64,000 nt of DNA from Eikenella exigua (GTDB lineage: Bacteria; Pseudomonadota; Gammaproteobacteria; Burkholderiales; Neisseriaceae), in assembly GCF_008805035.1 (NCBI RefSeq), contig NZ_CP038018.1, positions 930,001 through 994,000 on the forward strand, in the 5' to 3' direction. Positions 27,392-36,292 of this stretch are shown one piece after another. Position 1 is the first letter of the stretch. The number at the start of each line of letters is the position of its first letter. The translations under genes were made by a program, and so were the position numbers. A model generated the notes under the pieces. The model did not search any database. It was given only the letters and a program-made list of their open reading frames with translations, and was not told the DNA's origin.

Positions 27392-27462
27392 TTGTTTGGC
27401 TGGTTGAGGCTACCTGAAAATTGTTGCCAACAAAGCAGGCGGCCTGGAGATACGCACGACAG

Positions 27463-29619
27463 CTATTGCTGTTGATTTTCAGGTAGTTTCTGTATCCACT
27501 GCCATTGCTGTTGCAGTACATCTTGCAGGGCACGTTGTTTTTGTTCGGGGCTTTGCAGGTTGCCAGTGATGCGTTGGTAGTCGAGGGCAAAGTTGGGGCG
27601 GCTGATGCTGCCATTGATTTTTAACGGCAGCCAGAGATCTTGGCCGACACTGGCGAGCACGGCGTAGTTGAGTGTGGTGGCTCGAATGTCGAAGCTGCCT
27701 TGGCCGCTGAGGTTGAGGCTGTCGCTTTGCAGGCTGAGGCTGGGCGTGGTGCCCATACCGTTTTCTACACTGGCTTCGATGCTGAAATGACGGAAGAGGG
27801 TGCTGCTTTCGGCGTTGTAGCGGATCAGGTTTTGGGCGGGCAGATTGTCGGGCTTATTGAGGAGTTTGCCAAGGTTGATGCCTTGCCAAGCACCGTTATC
27901 GAGCACGATTCTACCTTGCCCGGCAAGGGTGGTGTGCCATTCGCTGCGGTTGAGGCCTTCTGCACCAAGGCGGAAGGATGCGTTACCGCGCCCGCTGAGG
28001 TGGTTGAAGCGAAAGGCATCTTGCAGCAGGGGTTTGATTTGGATGTTGTTGAACCGGATGGCGGCCTCCCATTTGGGGCGGCTGCCGTGGTGCAACACGG
28101 CACTGCCTTCGGCATTGCCATCGTACATCTGCATTTTGATGGTTTGAGCTTCAAGTTTTTCAGCGTCTAGGTGCAGGGTGCTGTGGAAATTTTGGATTTG
28201 CAGGCCGGAGCCTTCAAGCATGCCGATATCGAGGGTAAGCCGAATTTGGCGGTGGTGCAGGGCTCGCGGCCAGTATTGCAGCCACAAAGGAGCTGCGGTG
28301 TTTTCGGCGGCAGGGGTAGGGCGTTTGGTTTCGAGATAGCTGCTGAGCGAAAGTTTACTCAGATTGAGAGCCGCTTCGATGTTGTGGCCTTGCTCGTTGA
28401 GGCTACCGGAAATTTTCAGGTAGCCTTCGTTGTTATCAAGGCTGCCTCGCAGCTCTGCTTTCCAGTTTTGGCTATTACCGGCGGCTTGACCATGCCATTG
28501 ACCGGAGAGATAGGGCATGCTGCCGGGGGCGGCGTTGTGGCGGGTGCTGAGGTAGAGGTTGTCGATTTGAAAATGTCCGGGCTGTGCTTGGAGGCGGCCG
28601 TTGGCGCTGTAGCCGCTGCTGCCTTGCTCGTATTCCACTGCACCACTGAGTTGGAAACCAGCGATTGCTAAGGTTCGGTTTTGATAGGAAACTTTGTTGA
28701 TGCTGCCGCTGCCGCTATGCCGCACGGTTCCAGCCGAGGATTGACCATTTTCTGAGTCGACGTTGAAGACAATGTGGGTTTCAGGCAAAACGACGCTGTC
28801 GGGGGAGAATTGCCAGTTGCGGGTATTGCCATCAATATTAAGCGACCAGGCAGGAACTTGGATACTGAGCCGGCCGTCTTTGGTATTGAGCCGACTTTGC
28901 TCGGCGGTATAGTCGGCATTGCCTTGCCAGGCGGCGGTGAAGGGCTGGCCGTTGGGCAGGAAGCCGGCAAGATTGGCTTGTAGTTGTTCAAAGTGGCTGC
29001 CGCTATAGGCGCCAGAGGCCTGTATCCTGTATTCCTGCGGGGCAAACAGGCTGGCAGAGAGGCTGAAGTTCTCATCGGCACGATCGATAAAGCCGGATAC
29101 TTGACGCATGGTTTGTTTTTGTTCGCCGTATTGTAGGCGCAGGGAACAATCATCAAGTTCGATACGGCGCGGCAGGGTGCTGCTTGTTGCTTGATTAGCG
29201 GTGAATCCAGCCACTTCCCACTGCCCGCTTTCCAGCTGACGCGCGCTGATGCTGGCATGTTGTAGGGACAGGCTGTGGATAGACACATCGCCCCACAAGG
29301 CCGACCAACCGAAAGAAAGCCTCACGGATTCGGCATCCATCGTTTGACCGCTTTCCTGTGTGCGGCTTAATCCCACTTGGCGCAGCACCACATAAGGGTA
29401 GGGGAACCAGCCGCGTTCGATTTGGCGGCCGTCGAAATTCAGCTGCTGGCCTTGTGCGGCAAGCATTTGGTTGACGGTTTGGCGGATACGGGCTTCACTG
29501 AACAATCGGCTCAACCCGAATGATGCGCCTAGCCACAATGCCAACAAAACCAGGCCGAAAAGCAGCGCTTTCAGCCAGAGTTTGCTCCAAATTTTGCCGG
29601 AATACAGCTGTTTGCTCAT
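27463..29619 (-). CDS. AsmA-family protein
   Basis: A 718-residue protein with one N-terminal membrane anchor (WLKALLFGLVLLALWLGASFG) and a long beta-rich periplasmic body. AsmA traits are the N-terminal block (RIRQTVNQMLAAQGQQLNFDG, RGWFPYPYVVLRQVGL) and the C-terminal region around HLSGRGNASFRLGAEG and GSFDIRATTLNYAVLASVG. AsmA-like proteins are bridge-like factors proposed to move phospholipid or shape outer-membrane assembly. It shares the promoter region with queA, divergently. A DUS inside (near 28416) encodes GYLKI. Confidence 0.85.
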   Translation of the reverse strand: MSKQLYSGKIWSKLWLKALLFGLVLLALWLGASFGLSRLFSEARIRQTVNQMLAAQGQQLNFDGRQIERGWFPYPYVVLRQVGLSRTQESGQTMDAESVRLSFGWSALWGDVSIHSLSLQHASISARQLESGQWEVAGFTANQATSSTLPRRIELDDCSLRLQYGEQKQTMRQVSGFIDRADENFSLSASLFAPQEYRIQASGAYSGSHFEQLQANLAGFLPNGQPFTAAWQGNADYTAEQSRLNTKDGRLSIQVPAWSLNIDGNTRNWQFSPDSVVLPETHIVFNVDSENGQSSAGTVRHSGSGSINKVSYQNRTLAIAGFQLSGAVEYEQGSSGYSANGRLQAQPGHFQIDNLYLSTRHNAAPGSMPYLSGQWHGQAAGNSQNWKAELRGSLDNNEGYLKISGSLNEQGHNIEAALNLSKLSLSSYLETKRPTPAAENTAAPLWLQYWPRALHHRQIRLTLDIGMLEGSGLQIQNFHSTLHLDAEKLEAQTIKMQMYDGNAEGSAVLHHGSRPKWEAAIRFNNIQIKPLLQDAFRFNHLSGRGNASFRLGAEGLNRSEWHTTLAGQGRIVLDNGAWQGINLGKLLNKPDNLPAQNLIRYNAESSTLFRHFSIEASVENGMGTTPSLSLQSDSLNLSGQGSFDIRATTLNYAVLASVGQDLWLPLKINGSISRPNFALDYQRITGNLQSPEQKQRALQDVLQQQWQWIQKLPENQQQ

Positions 29620-29753
29620 CGAAATACCGTACGCAATAGGAAATCAAACGAAAGGTAGCTGCTTTATGCCCGTCTGGCAAGGGTTTTAGCCGATTTTTTC
29701 AGAGGTGGCGAAGGGTAATCTGAAAATAACGGTTTAAAACGCTTGCCGATTTT

Positions 29754-29788
29754 TTCAGGTAGCCTCTGCCGATATGAGGCTACCTGAA
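29754..29788. terminator. DUS-pair hairpin upstream of queA
   Basis: Inverted DUS at 29754-29765 and 29777-29788, about 70 nt before queA and upstream of its TATAAT (29823-29828). It separates the divergent asmA and queA. Confidence 0.55.
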
Positions 29789-29858
29789 AATGCAACCCCC
29801 AAACACCCAAGCAAAATGGTTATATAATGCCCGCTTTTCTCCGCCTGCCTACCGCACC

Positions 29859-30890
29859 ATGCAGCTTACCGATTTCGATTTTCACCTGCCCGAACACCTT
29901 ATTGCCCAGCAGCCGCCCGAACAGCGCGGCAGCAGCCGACTGCTCGATGCCCGCCCCGGCCGATCCCTATGCGACCTCCTGTTTGCCGAGCTGCCCAACC
30001 TGCTCGAAGTCGGCGATCTGCTCGTTTTCAACAACACCAGAGTGATGAAAGCCCGCCTGTTCGGGCATAAAGCGAGCGGCGGGCGTATTGAAGCTTTGAT
30101 TGAACGTGTATTGGACGAACACTGCGCCCTGGCGCACATCCGTTCCTCCAAGTCGCCCAAGCCCGGCAGCTTGTTAGAATTTGACGGCAGCATTCAGGCG
30201 CAAATGGAAGAACGCGAAGGCGAGCTTTTTAAGCTGCGGTTTTCAGGTAGCCTCAACGTATACCAAATCCTCGAACAAACCGGCCGCCTGCCACTGCCTC
30301 CCTATATCGAGCGCGCTGCCGACGCAGCCGATGACGAACGCTACCAAACCGTTTACGCCAAACACCAAGGTGCCGTTGCCGCACCCACCGCTGGCCTGCA
30401 CTTCACCCCCGAATTGTTGGCAGGGCTGCAAGCAAAAGGCATCCGCCGTGCCGAAGTAACTCTGCATGTGGGCGCCGGCACCTTCCAGCCCGTGCGCAGC
30501 AAAAATATTGCCGAACACAAAATGCACAAAGAGTGGTACAGCATTCCTGCCGAAACCGTTGAAGCTATTGCGGAAACCAAAGCAAACGGCAAACGCGTAT
30601 GGGCTGTCGGCACCACCTCCATGCGCAGCCTGGAAGCCGCCGCCCAAAGCGGCCATCTGCAAGCAGGCGAGGGCGATACCGATATTTTCATCACCCCGGG
30701 CTACCGTTTTCAGGTAGCCGACGGCCTGATTACCAACTTCCATCTGCCCAAATCCACCCTGCTGATGCTGGTGAGCGCCTTTTCCGGTGTCGAACACATC
30801 CGCGCCGCCTACCGCCATGCCATCGAGCAACAATACCGCTTTTTTAGCTACGGCGATGCCATGCTGCTCACCCGATCAGAAGCTTCCTAA
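29859..30890 (+). CDS. queA: S-adenosylmethionine:tRNA ribosyltransferase-isomerase QueA
   Basis: A 343-residue enzyme that makes epoxyqueuosine in tRNA from preQ1 and SAM. Typical segments are [24 protein letters not shown] at the N-terminus, the [13 protein letters not shown] block, [11 protein letters not shown], and FITPGYRF with [17 protein letters not shown] near the end. Start at 29859 by homology. Coding DUS occur at 30241-30252 and (partial) at 30709-30719. tgt is not in the window. Confidence 0.96.
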   Translation: MQLTDFDFHLPEHLIAQQPPEQRGSSRLLDARPGRSLCDLLFAELPNLLEVGDLLVFNNTRVMKARLFGHKASGGRIEALIERVLDEHCALAHIRSSKSPKPGSLLEFDGSIQAQMEEREGELFKLRFSGSLNVYQILEQTGRLPLPPYIERAADAADDERYQTVYAKHQGAVAAPTAGLHFTPELLAGLQAKGIRRAEVTLHVGAGTFQPVRSKNIAEHKMHKEWYSIPAETVEAIAETKANGKRVWAVGTTSMRSLEAAAQSGHLQAGEGDTDIFITPGYRFQVADGLITNFHLPKSTLLMLVSAFSGVEHIRAAYRHAIEQQYRFFSYGDAMLLTRSEAS

Positions 30891-31084
30891 AAACGCATTT
30901 ATGGACAACCAAAGCAATAAACAAATACCGAAGCTATACACCAATATAATAATTTTACATAATATATATTATGTGAACTTTAATATTATTCATTTATCTC
31001 GGCCAAGGAATAGGTTTGCGCTCCAAACTGCAGGCTGCCATGTTCAGGTAGCCTGTGCCGCACGACCAGGCCAAACGGCTACAA

Positions 31085-31753
31085 TCAGCCGCCGATTTTG
31101 ATCACTTCCGCACCTTCTGCACGGCCGATAATCAGCACGTGGGCGGGATGGCGGGCGAACAGGCCGTTTTCGACGATGCCCGGGATACGGTTGAGTTCGT
31201 CTTCCAGTTTGAGCGGCTCGTTGATGGGCATATTGTGCACATCGATGATTTTGTGGCCGCTGTCGGTGGTGAAATTCAAGCGCAGCTGCGGGCTGCCGCC
31301 GTATTTGAGTAGCTGGCGCGACACCAGCGAGCGGGCGGCGGGGATGATTTCGATCGGCAGCGGGAATTTGCCCAGCCGGGAAACGTATTTGCTCTCGTCT
31401 ACGATGCAAACGAATTTTTCGGCGGCGCTGGCCACGATTTTTTCGGCCAACAGCGCGCCGCCGCCGCCTTTAATCATTTGCAGGCTGTGGTTGACTTCGT
31501 CGGCGCCGTCGATATACACGGGCAGCTCGGTGGCTTCGGTGAGCGGCACTTCCGGAATGCCGTGTTGTTTCAAGAGCTCGCTGGTGGCTTTGGAGGTGGA
31601 AACAGCGCCTTTAATGCGGATGCCGCTATTGGCCAACTCTTCTATGAAGAAATTGACGGTGCTGCCGGTGCCGATGCCGATATAGGCGTTTTCAGGCACG
31701 AATTCGAGGGCTTTTTGGGCGGCGGTGCATTTGAGTTGGTCTTGAGCGGACAT
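31085..31753 (-). CDS. rpiA: Ribose-5-phosphate isomerase A
   Basis: A 222-residue enzyme interconverting ribose-5-P and ribulose-5-P in the pentose phosphate pathway. Family motifs are IGIGTGSTVNFFIEEL (phosphate loop), YIDGADEVN (catalytic Asp) and KGGGGALLAEKIVA (catalytic region). Length standard. It is first in a minus-strand series with ispF, ribA and the GAF gene upstream but separated from them by repeats, so it is probably independent. Confidence 0.96.
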   Translation of the reverse strand: MSAQDQLKCTAAQKALEFVPENAYIGIGTGSTVNFFIEELANSGIRIKGAVSTSKATSELLKQHGIPEVPLTEATELPVYIDGADEVNHSLQMIKGGGGALLAEKIVASAAEKFVCIVDESKYVSRLGKFPLPIEIIPAARSLVSRQLLKYGGSPQLRLNFTTDSGHKIIDVHNMPINEPLKLEDELNRIPGIVENGLFARHPAHVLIIGRAEGAEVIKIGG

Positions 31754-31828
31754 AGGATTCTCCTGTTAGCGGGATTGACGAGCTTAGCTTCGTTTCAGGT
31801 AGCCTTATTCTACTATGCGGCAGGGGTT

Positions 31829-31870
31829 TATAGTGGATTAAGTTTCAATCAGGGCAAAGCGGCATCGAGT
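31829..31870. repeat. Half Correia-type repeat
   Basis: TATAGTGGATTAAGTTTC followed by AATCAGGGCAAAGCGGC matches the left arm of neisserial Correia elements. The right arm is not recognisable downstream. Confidence 0.55.
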
Positions 31871-31937
31871 AAGCAGAATATCCAGGATGCAGTTGATCTA
31901 TCCGACAGAGTTATGTAGCTTCGCTGAAGCTTTGCTT

Positions 31938-32420
31938 TCAAGTAACCTTCTCCAGCAGCACCACGGCTTGGGCTTCGATGCCTTCCATGCGGCCGAGGTA
32001 GCCGAGTTTTTCGTTGGTTTTCCCTTTGATATTGACGCAGTTTTCAGCCAGCCCCAAGTCGGCAGCGATATTGGCGCGCATGGCGTCGATATAGGGGCGC
32101 AGTTTGGGCTGCTGGGCGATGATGGTGCTGTCCACGTTGATGGCACGCCAGCCTTGGGCTTGCACAGCGGCGTAGGCTTGGCGCAGCAGGGCGCGGCTGT
32201 CGGCGTCTTTATGTTCGGCGGCGGTGTCGGGGAAGTGGGTGCCGATATCGCCCAAGGCAGCGGCGCCAAGCAGGGCATCGGTGATGGCATGCAGCAAGGC
32301 GTCGGCGTCGGAGTGGCCGAACAGGCCTTTTTCAAAGGGGATGGTTACGCCGCCGAGGATGAGCGGGCGGCCGGGCACGAGCTGGTGGACGTCGTAGCCT
32401 TGTCCGATGCGGAGGGTCAT
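31938..32420 (-). CDS. ispF: 2-C-methyl-D-erythritol 2,4-cyclodiphosphate synthase IspF
   Basis: A 160-residue enzyme of the MEP isoprenoid pathway that cyclises CDP-ME-2P. Zinc ligands D10 and H12 lie in GQGYDVHQL, and the following [14 protein letters not shown] and [11 protein letters not shown] are diagnostic. The C-terminus [23 protein letters not shown] is intact. ispD, often adjacent or fused, is not next to it here. Confidence 0.96.
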   Translation of the reverse strand: MTLRIGQGYDVHQLVPGRPLILGGVTIPFEKGLFGHSDADALLHAITDALLGAAALGDIGTHFPDTAAEHKDADSRALLRQAYAAVQAQGWRAINVDSTIIAQQPKLRPYIDAMRANIAADLGLAENCVNIKGKTNEKLGYLGRMEGIEAQAVVLLEKVT

Positions 32421-32451
32421 GAGAGTTGCCTTTTGTGGGTAGATTTTGGGT

Positions 32452-32484
32452 TTCAGGTAGCCTTTGGGTGGGAGGCTACCTGAA
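32452..32484. terminator. DUS-pair terminator after ribA
   Basis: Inverted DUS at 32452-32463 and 32473-32484 with a 9-nt loop, between ribA and ispF on the minus strand. Confidence 0.75.
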
Positions 32485-32487
32485 AAA

Positions 32488-33078
32488 TTAATTATCGATC
32501 AAATGGCCGAGTTTGGCGGCTTTGGTTTGCAGGTAGCCGGTGTTCTCGCGGTTTTGGCCCACCAAGAGCGGCACACGTTCGGTGATTTTAATGCCGCTCT
32601 GCTCCATCCTGCTGATTTTATCGGGATTATTGGTAAGCAGGCGGATGGAGTGGACGCCGAGGTGTTGGTAGATGGCTTGGGCCAGGCTAAAATCGCGGGC
32701 ATCCACGGGCAAGCCGAGGGCGAGGTTGGCTTCTACAGTGTCGAGGCCTTGGTCTTGCAGCGCATAGGCGCGGATTTTATTGATGAGGCCGATGCCGCGC
32801 CCTTCTTGGCGCAGATACACAATCACGCCGCGCCCTTCGCGCTGCACGGCCTGCATGGCGGCTTGCAGCTGGGGGCCGCAGTCGCATTTTTGTGAAAACA
32901 GGGCGTCGCCGGTAAGGCATTCGGAGTGGATGCGGGAGAGTACGGGCTCGCCGTTGGCGATATCGCCCATGCTCAGGGCGATGTGTTCTTGGCCGCTGGG
33001 CTCTTCGAAACCGTGCATGGTGAAGATGCCGTATTCGGTGGGCAGACGGCAGGCGGCGATGAATTTTAGCGGGGTCAT
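32488..33078 (-). CDS. ribA: GTP cyclohydrolase II
   Basis: A 196-residue enzyme that opens GTP to start riboflavin synthesis. The zinc cysteines C54, C65 and C67 lie in [20 protein letters not shown] at the same positions as E. coli RibA, and [18 protein letters not shown] is the GTP-binding block. It is a stand-alone RibA without a DHBP synthase domain. Its stop lies beside a DUS hairpin. Confidence 0.97.
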   Translation of the reverse strand: MTPLKFIAACRLPTEYGIFTMHGFEEPSGQEHIALSMGDIANGEPVLSRIHSECLTGDALFSQKCDCGPQLQAAMQAVQREGRGVIVYLRQEGRGIGLINKIRAYALQDQGLDTVEANLALGLPVDARDFSLAQAIYQHLGVHSIRLLTNNPDKISRMEQSGIKITERVPLLVGQNRENTGYLQTKAAKLGHLIDN

Positions 33079-33135
33079 GGTGGTTACTTGTTGTGTTGTG
33101 TGTGGAATGGTTATTTTTAATTTTTCAGGTAGCCT

Positions 33136-33789
33136 TTATTCGGCGGCTTCTTCCGGTTGCAACAAGGCGGCGAGCGGTTCGGCCAGGGCGAGAGCCAGGC
33201 CGACCCAGATACTTTGGGCGGCTTCGTCGAAGGCGGCGGTGTGGCCATGCTCGAGATACACCACGCCGAGCACGCGGCCGTTTTCGGTGCATACCGGTAC
33301 GGCCAGCTGGCTGCCGGGGCGGTGTCGGCTACCGGCGAGGTCGCCGTTTTGCAGCCATTGGGCAACATCATCTATTTGGTTCAGCCAGCCGGTTTGCACG
33401 CTGCGCGCGGCCAGGTGGGCGGTGTGCGCAGCTTCTAAGTCTTGCTCTACGGTGAGCAGCTTTTCCAACGGCTCGCCTTGCGCCACCAGGTGCAGCAGGT
33501 TACCTGGTGTGTGCAGCAGATACACGGCGGCGCTACGGCAGGGGCTAGCGGTATAGGCGGAATCAAGCGCCATAAAGATTTGGCGCAGCCGGGCGTGGTG
33601 CGCTTCGTTGCGCGGCAGATGCTGCTCCAATGCGCCGTCTGCACCGCGATACCACAGGATTTCCGGCTCAATCTCCGCCCTGCCCGCCGCCATCACGCTG
33701 CTGGCGGTAAGCATGGCTATCTGCACCGCCTCTGCCGGCAGTTTCAGGCCTTGGGTGCGCAGGTAGTCTTCAATCAATGCGGTGCTCAT
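33136..33789 (-). CDS. GAF-domain protein
   Basis: A 217-residue soluble protein with a single GAF-like domain in the C-terminal two thirds (HLVAQGEPLEKLLTVEQDL, GSQLAVPVCTENGRVLGVVYLEH) and a helical N-terminal part. There is no output domain (no HTH, kinase or GGDEF), so it may bind a small ligand and act through a partner. It lies 57 nt upstream of ribA on the same strand, with a DUS between them. Role unknown. Confidence 0.75.
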   Translation of the reverse strand: MSTALIEDYLRTQGLKLPAEAVQIAMLTASSVMAAGRAEIEPEILWYRGADGALEQHLPRNEAHHARLRQIFMALDSAYTASPCRSAAVYLLHTPGNLLHLVAQGEPLEKLLTVEQDLEAAHTAHLAARSVQTGWLNQIDDVAQWLQNGDLAGSRHRPGSQLAVPVCTENGRVLGVVYLEHGHTAAFDEAAQSIWVGLALALAEPLAALLQPEEAAE

Positions 33790-33946
33790 GGCGGCTTCCC
33801 TGAAAAATGGGCAATGATACTGCTAGAGCGGGCAAATGACAATTTCCATTGCCATAGCAATCGGCTATCACTGCCCTGCCCCTTGTGCCATGCCGACATT
33901 TTCAGGTAGCCTTCCTCCCTTTGATAACCGGCCACCAAACCCTATC

Positions 33947-34813
33947 ATGAAACTCAAACCCTTCCTCACCCAGGCTGCCTCCGTGCTGCGCCGCCTCGAC
34001 CAAATCCTGCCGCCCGAACAGCGCGAACCCGATTGGCAAGCCATCGCCTTCCGCTGGCAGAAACACGGCAACGGCGGCCTGCTCACCGCCCTGCCCCGAC
34101 CGCACACTTTCCCGCTCGCCCGACTGTGTGCCATCAGCCCGCAAACCCAACGCCTGGTGCGCAACACCGAGCAATTCCTCGCCGGCCGCCCGGCCAACAA
34201 CGCCCTGCTCACCGGCGCTCGCGGCACAGGCAAATCCTCGCTCATCAAAGCCCTGCTGCACGAATACGCCGAGCGCGGCCTGCGCCTGATTGAAGTGGAC
34301 AAACACGACCTGGCCAGCCTGCCCGCCCTACTCGACTTGCTCGCCCCGCGAAGCGAAAAATTCATCGTTTTCTGCGACGATCTCTCCTTTGAAGATGGCG
34401 AAGACAGCTACAAAACCCTCAAAACCGCGCTGGATGGCGGCCTCTCCCGCCGCGCCGATAACGTGCTGGTGTATGCCACCTCCAACCGCCGCCACCTCAT
34501 GCCCGAACACATGGCCGATAACCTCGCCCGCACCGGTGACCGCGGCGAAGTGCACCCGCAAGAAGCCGTGGAAGAAAAAGTCTCCCTCTCCGACCGCTTC
34601 GGCCTTTGGCTCAGCTTCTACCCTTTCAGCCAAGAAGACTACCTCGCCGCTGCCGAAAGCTGGCTGGCCGATGCCGGCCTGCCGCTGGACGACACCACCC
34701 GCCGCGCCGCCCTCCAATGGGCGCAGATGCGCGGCAGCCGCTCCGGCCGCACCGCCTACCAGTTCGCCTGCGACTGGACCGGCCGCCTGCCGCACGAACG
34801 GGAAGTGGATTAG
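33947..34813 (+). CDS. DUF815-family AAA+ ATPase
   Basis: A 288-residue P-loop ATPase. Walker A is TGARGTGKSS, Walker B FIVFCDDLSFE, followed by NVLVYATSNRRHLMPE (sensor-1-like) and SDRFGLWLSFYPF. These strings define the DUF815/YifB-unrelated AAA+ family, widespread in proteobacteria with unknown role. The ATG at 33947 is chosen; the frame upstream passes through a DUS. Convergent with the HAD phosphatase gene across a DUS terminator. Confidence 0.85.
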   Translation: MKLKPFLTQAASVLRRLDQILPPEQREPDWQAIAFRWQKHGNGGLLTALPRPHTFPLARLCAISPQTQRLVRNTEQFLAGRPANNALLTGARGTGKSSLIKALLHEYAERGLRLIEVDKHDLASLPALLDLLAPRSEKFIVFCDDLSFEDGEDSYKTLKTALDGGLSRRADNVLVYATSNRRHLMPEHMADNLARTGDRGEVHPQEAVEEKVSLSDRFGLWLSFYPFSQEDYLAAAESWLADAGLPLDDTTRRAALQWAQMRGSRSGRTAYQFACDWTGRLPHEREVD

Positions 34814-34837
34814 CAGTTTGGAATAAATACAAATCAA

Positions 34838-34879
34838 AGGCTACCTGAAAACCTTGGCAACAGGATTTTCAGGTAGCCT
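34838..34879. terminator. Bidirectional DUS-pair terminator
   Basis: DUS at 34838-34849 and 34868-34879, with six T downstream, between convergent genes. Confidence 0.8.
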
Positions 34880-34911
34880 TTTTTCATACTGCAGCTAAGC
34901 TATTGGCACTA

Positions 34912-35571
34912 TTACACAAAATCCAATATCGGCCAGCCGCGCTGTGCGGCGGTGAGGGTGAGCACAGGGTCAGGATTAACGGCTACAGGCTGGTTTACCT
35001 GTTCCAAGAGCGGCAGGTCATTGCGGGAATCGCTGTAGAAATAAACTTTTTCGTAGTCGGCCTGGCTTTGGCCGCATTCGGCCAGCCATTGGTGCAGGCG
35101 GGTTACTTTGCCCTCTTGGAAGCTGGGCGTGCCCACTGCTCGGCCGGTGTAGTTGCCTTGAGCATCGGTTTCGAGGCTGATGCCGATGATGTTTTCAATG
35201 CCGAATTCGCGGGCGATGGGGGTGATGATGAATTCGTTGGTGGCGGAAATCATGAGCAAGGTGTCGCCCGCATCGCGGTGGCTGTCGACCAGCATTCTGG
35301 CCATTTGGGTGATGCTTGGGCGGATGCGCTGCATGAACTCGCGGTGTATTTCGTCCAGCTCGGCACGGCTGTATTCGGCCAACGGGCGAAGGACGAAGGT
35401 AAGATAGGCATCGAGATCGAGGCAGCCTTTGCGGTAGTCTTGGTCGAACGCTTGATGGCGCTGCATATCGGCATCGCTGAAGATGCCTTTTTCGTGCAGG
35501 AAATTGCTCCATTCGCTACTTGAGTCGCAGTTGATGAGGGTGTGATCGAGGTCGAAGATGGCAAGGTTCAT
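34912..35571 (-). CDS. HAD-IB phosphatase (SerB-like)
   Basis: A 219-residue HAD subfamily IB hydrolase: motif I FDLDHTLINCDSS, motif II LLMISATNEF, motif III with Lys (EGKVTRLHQW) and motif IV YFYSDSRNDLPLL. Phosphoserine phosphatase and several small phosphomonoesterases share this pattern, so the substrate stays open. It starts 4 nt after the hda stop codon and is probably translated from the same mRNA. Confidence 0.85.
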   Translation of the reverse strand: MNLAIFDLDHTLINCDSSSEWSNFLHEKGIFSDADMQRHQAFDQDYRKGCLDLDAYLTFVLRPLAEYSRAELDEIHREFMQRIRPSITQMARMLVDSHRDAGDTLLMISATNEFIITPIAREFGIENIIGISLETDAQGNYTGRAVGTPSFQEGKVTRLHQWLAECGQSQADYEKVYFYSDSRNDLPLLEQVNQPVAVNPDPVLTLTAAQRGWPILDFV

Positions 35572-35575
35572 TGGT

Positions 35576-36235
35576 TTAAATATCCTGTTGCAACAGTTGT
35601 TTGAGCAGGGGCAGCGTGATAGGGCGGTGGCTGGCGAGGGCGTGACGGTCGAGCGCGTCGAGCATGGCCATCAGGCTGCCGATGTCGCGTCGCCAATGGT
35701 GCAGCAGGTAGCGGAAAATATCGGGCGAAATGCGGATTTGGCGGCTGCGGGCGGCTTCGACCAAGGCGGCGATTTTTTCTTCGTCGCTGAGCGGTTTGAT
35801 TTCATACACCAGGCAGTAGCCCATGCGGGTACGCAGGTCTTCGCGCACGGCTAAGCGCGGTGGCGGCACGCTGGCGCCAATCAGGAGCGCGCCCTGCCGG
35901 CTTTGGCGGATATGGTTGCAGAAATTAAACAATTCGGCTTGGCCGTCGGTATCGAGGCTGTCGATTTGGTCGAGGGCGAGATAGCAGCCTGCCGGCAGCA
36001 TCTCGTTCAGCGGTTCGGCAACGGCATTCAGGTAGCGTGCGGGTAATCCGGCCGCTTCAGCCTGCGCCGCCCAGGCTTTGAGTAAATGGCTTTTGCCGGC
36101 GCCGGCCGGCCCCCACACATACACAAAAGGCTCGCGCTGCTCACGCAACACTTGCAACAGCTCGCGGTTGCCCTGGCCGAGAAAGGTATCGAAACTCGGC
36201 GGGGCAGCGGGAAAATCGAGGATGAGTTGATTCAT
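35576..36235 (-). CDS. hda: DnaA regulatory inactivator Hda
   Basis: A 219-residue DnaA-like AAA+ protein without the DNA-binding domain IV. QLILDFPAAPPSFDTFLGQGN at the N-terminus contains the clamp-binding QLxLxF motif, followed by VWGPAGAGKSHL (Walker A) and YLALDQIDSLD (Walker B). With the sliding clamp, Hda promotes hydrolysis of DnaA-ATP to prevent re-initiation. It heads a two-gene unit with the HAD phosphatase. Confidence 0.93.
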   Translation of the reverse strand: MNQLILDFPAAPPSFDTFLGQGNRELLQVLREQREPFVYVWGPAGAGKSHLLKAWAAQAEAAGLPARYLNAVAEPLNEMLPAGCYLALDQIDSLDTDGQAELFNFCNHIRQSRQGALLIGASVPPPRLAVREDLRTRMGYCLVYEIKPLSDEEKIAALVEAARSRQIRISPDIFRYLLHHWRRDIGSLMAMLDALDRHALASHRPITLPLLKQLLQQDI

Positions 36236-36245
36236 GATGTGATGG

Positions 36246-36283
36246 AGGCTACCTGAAACAAGACAGCCGCTTTCAGGCAGCCT
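36246..36283. terminator. Mixed-dialect DUS pair after gltX
   Basis: AGGCTACCTGAA (36246-36257) opposite TTCAGGCAGCCT (36272-36283), the Simonsiella-type variant; about 10 nt downstream of the gltX stop on the minus strand. Confidence 0.65.
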
Positions 36284-36292
36284 TTCGCAGGC

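Noticed and set aside
27640..28170. Plus-strand frames across the AsmA-family gene
   Set aside because: Short, overlapping shadows of the minus-strand gene whose domains are coherent.
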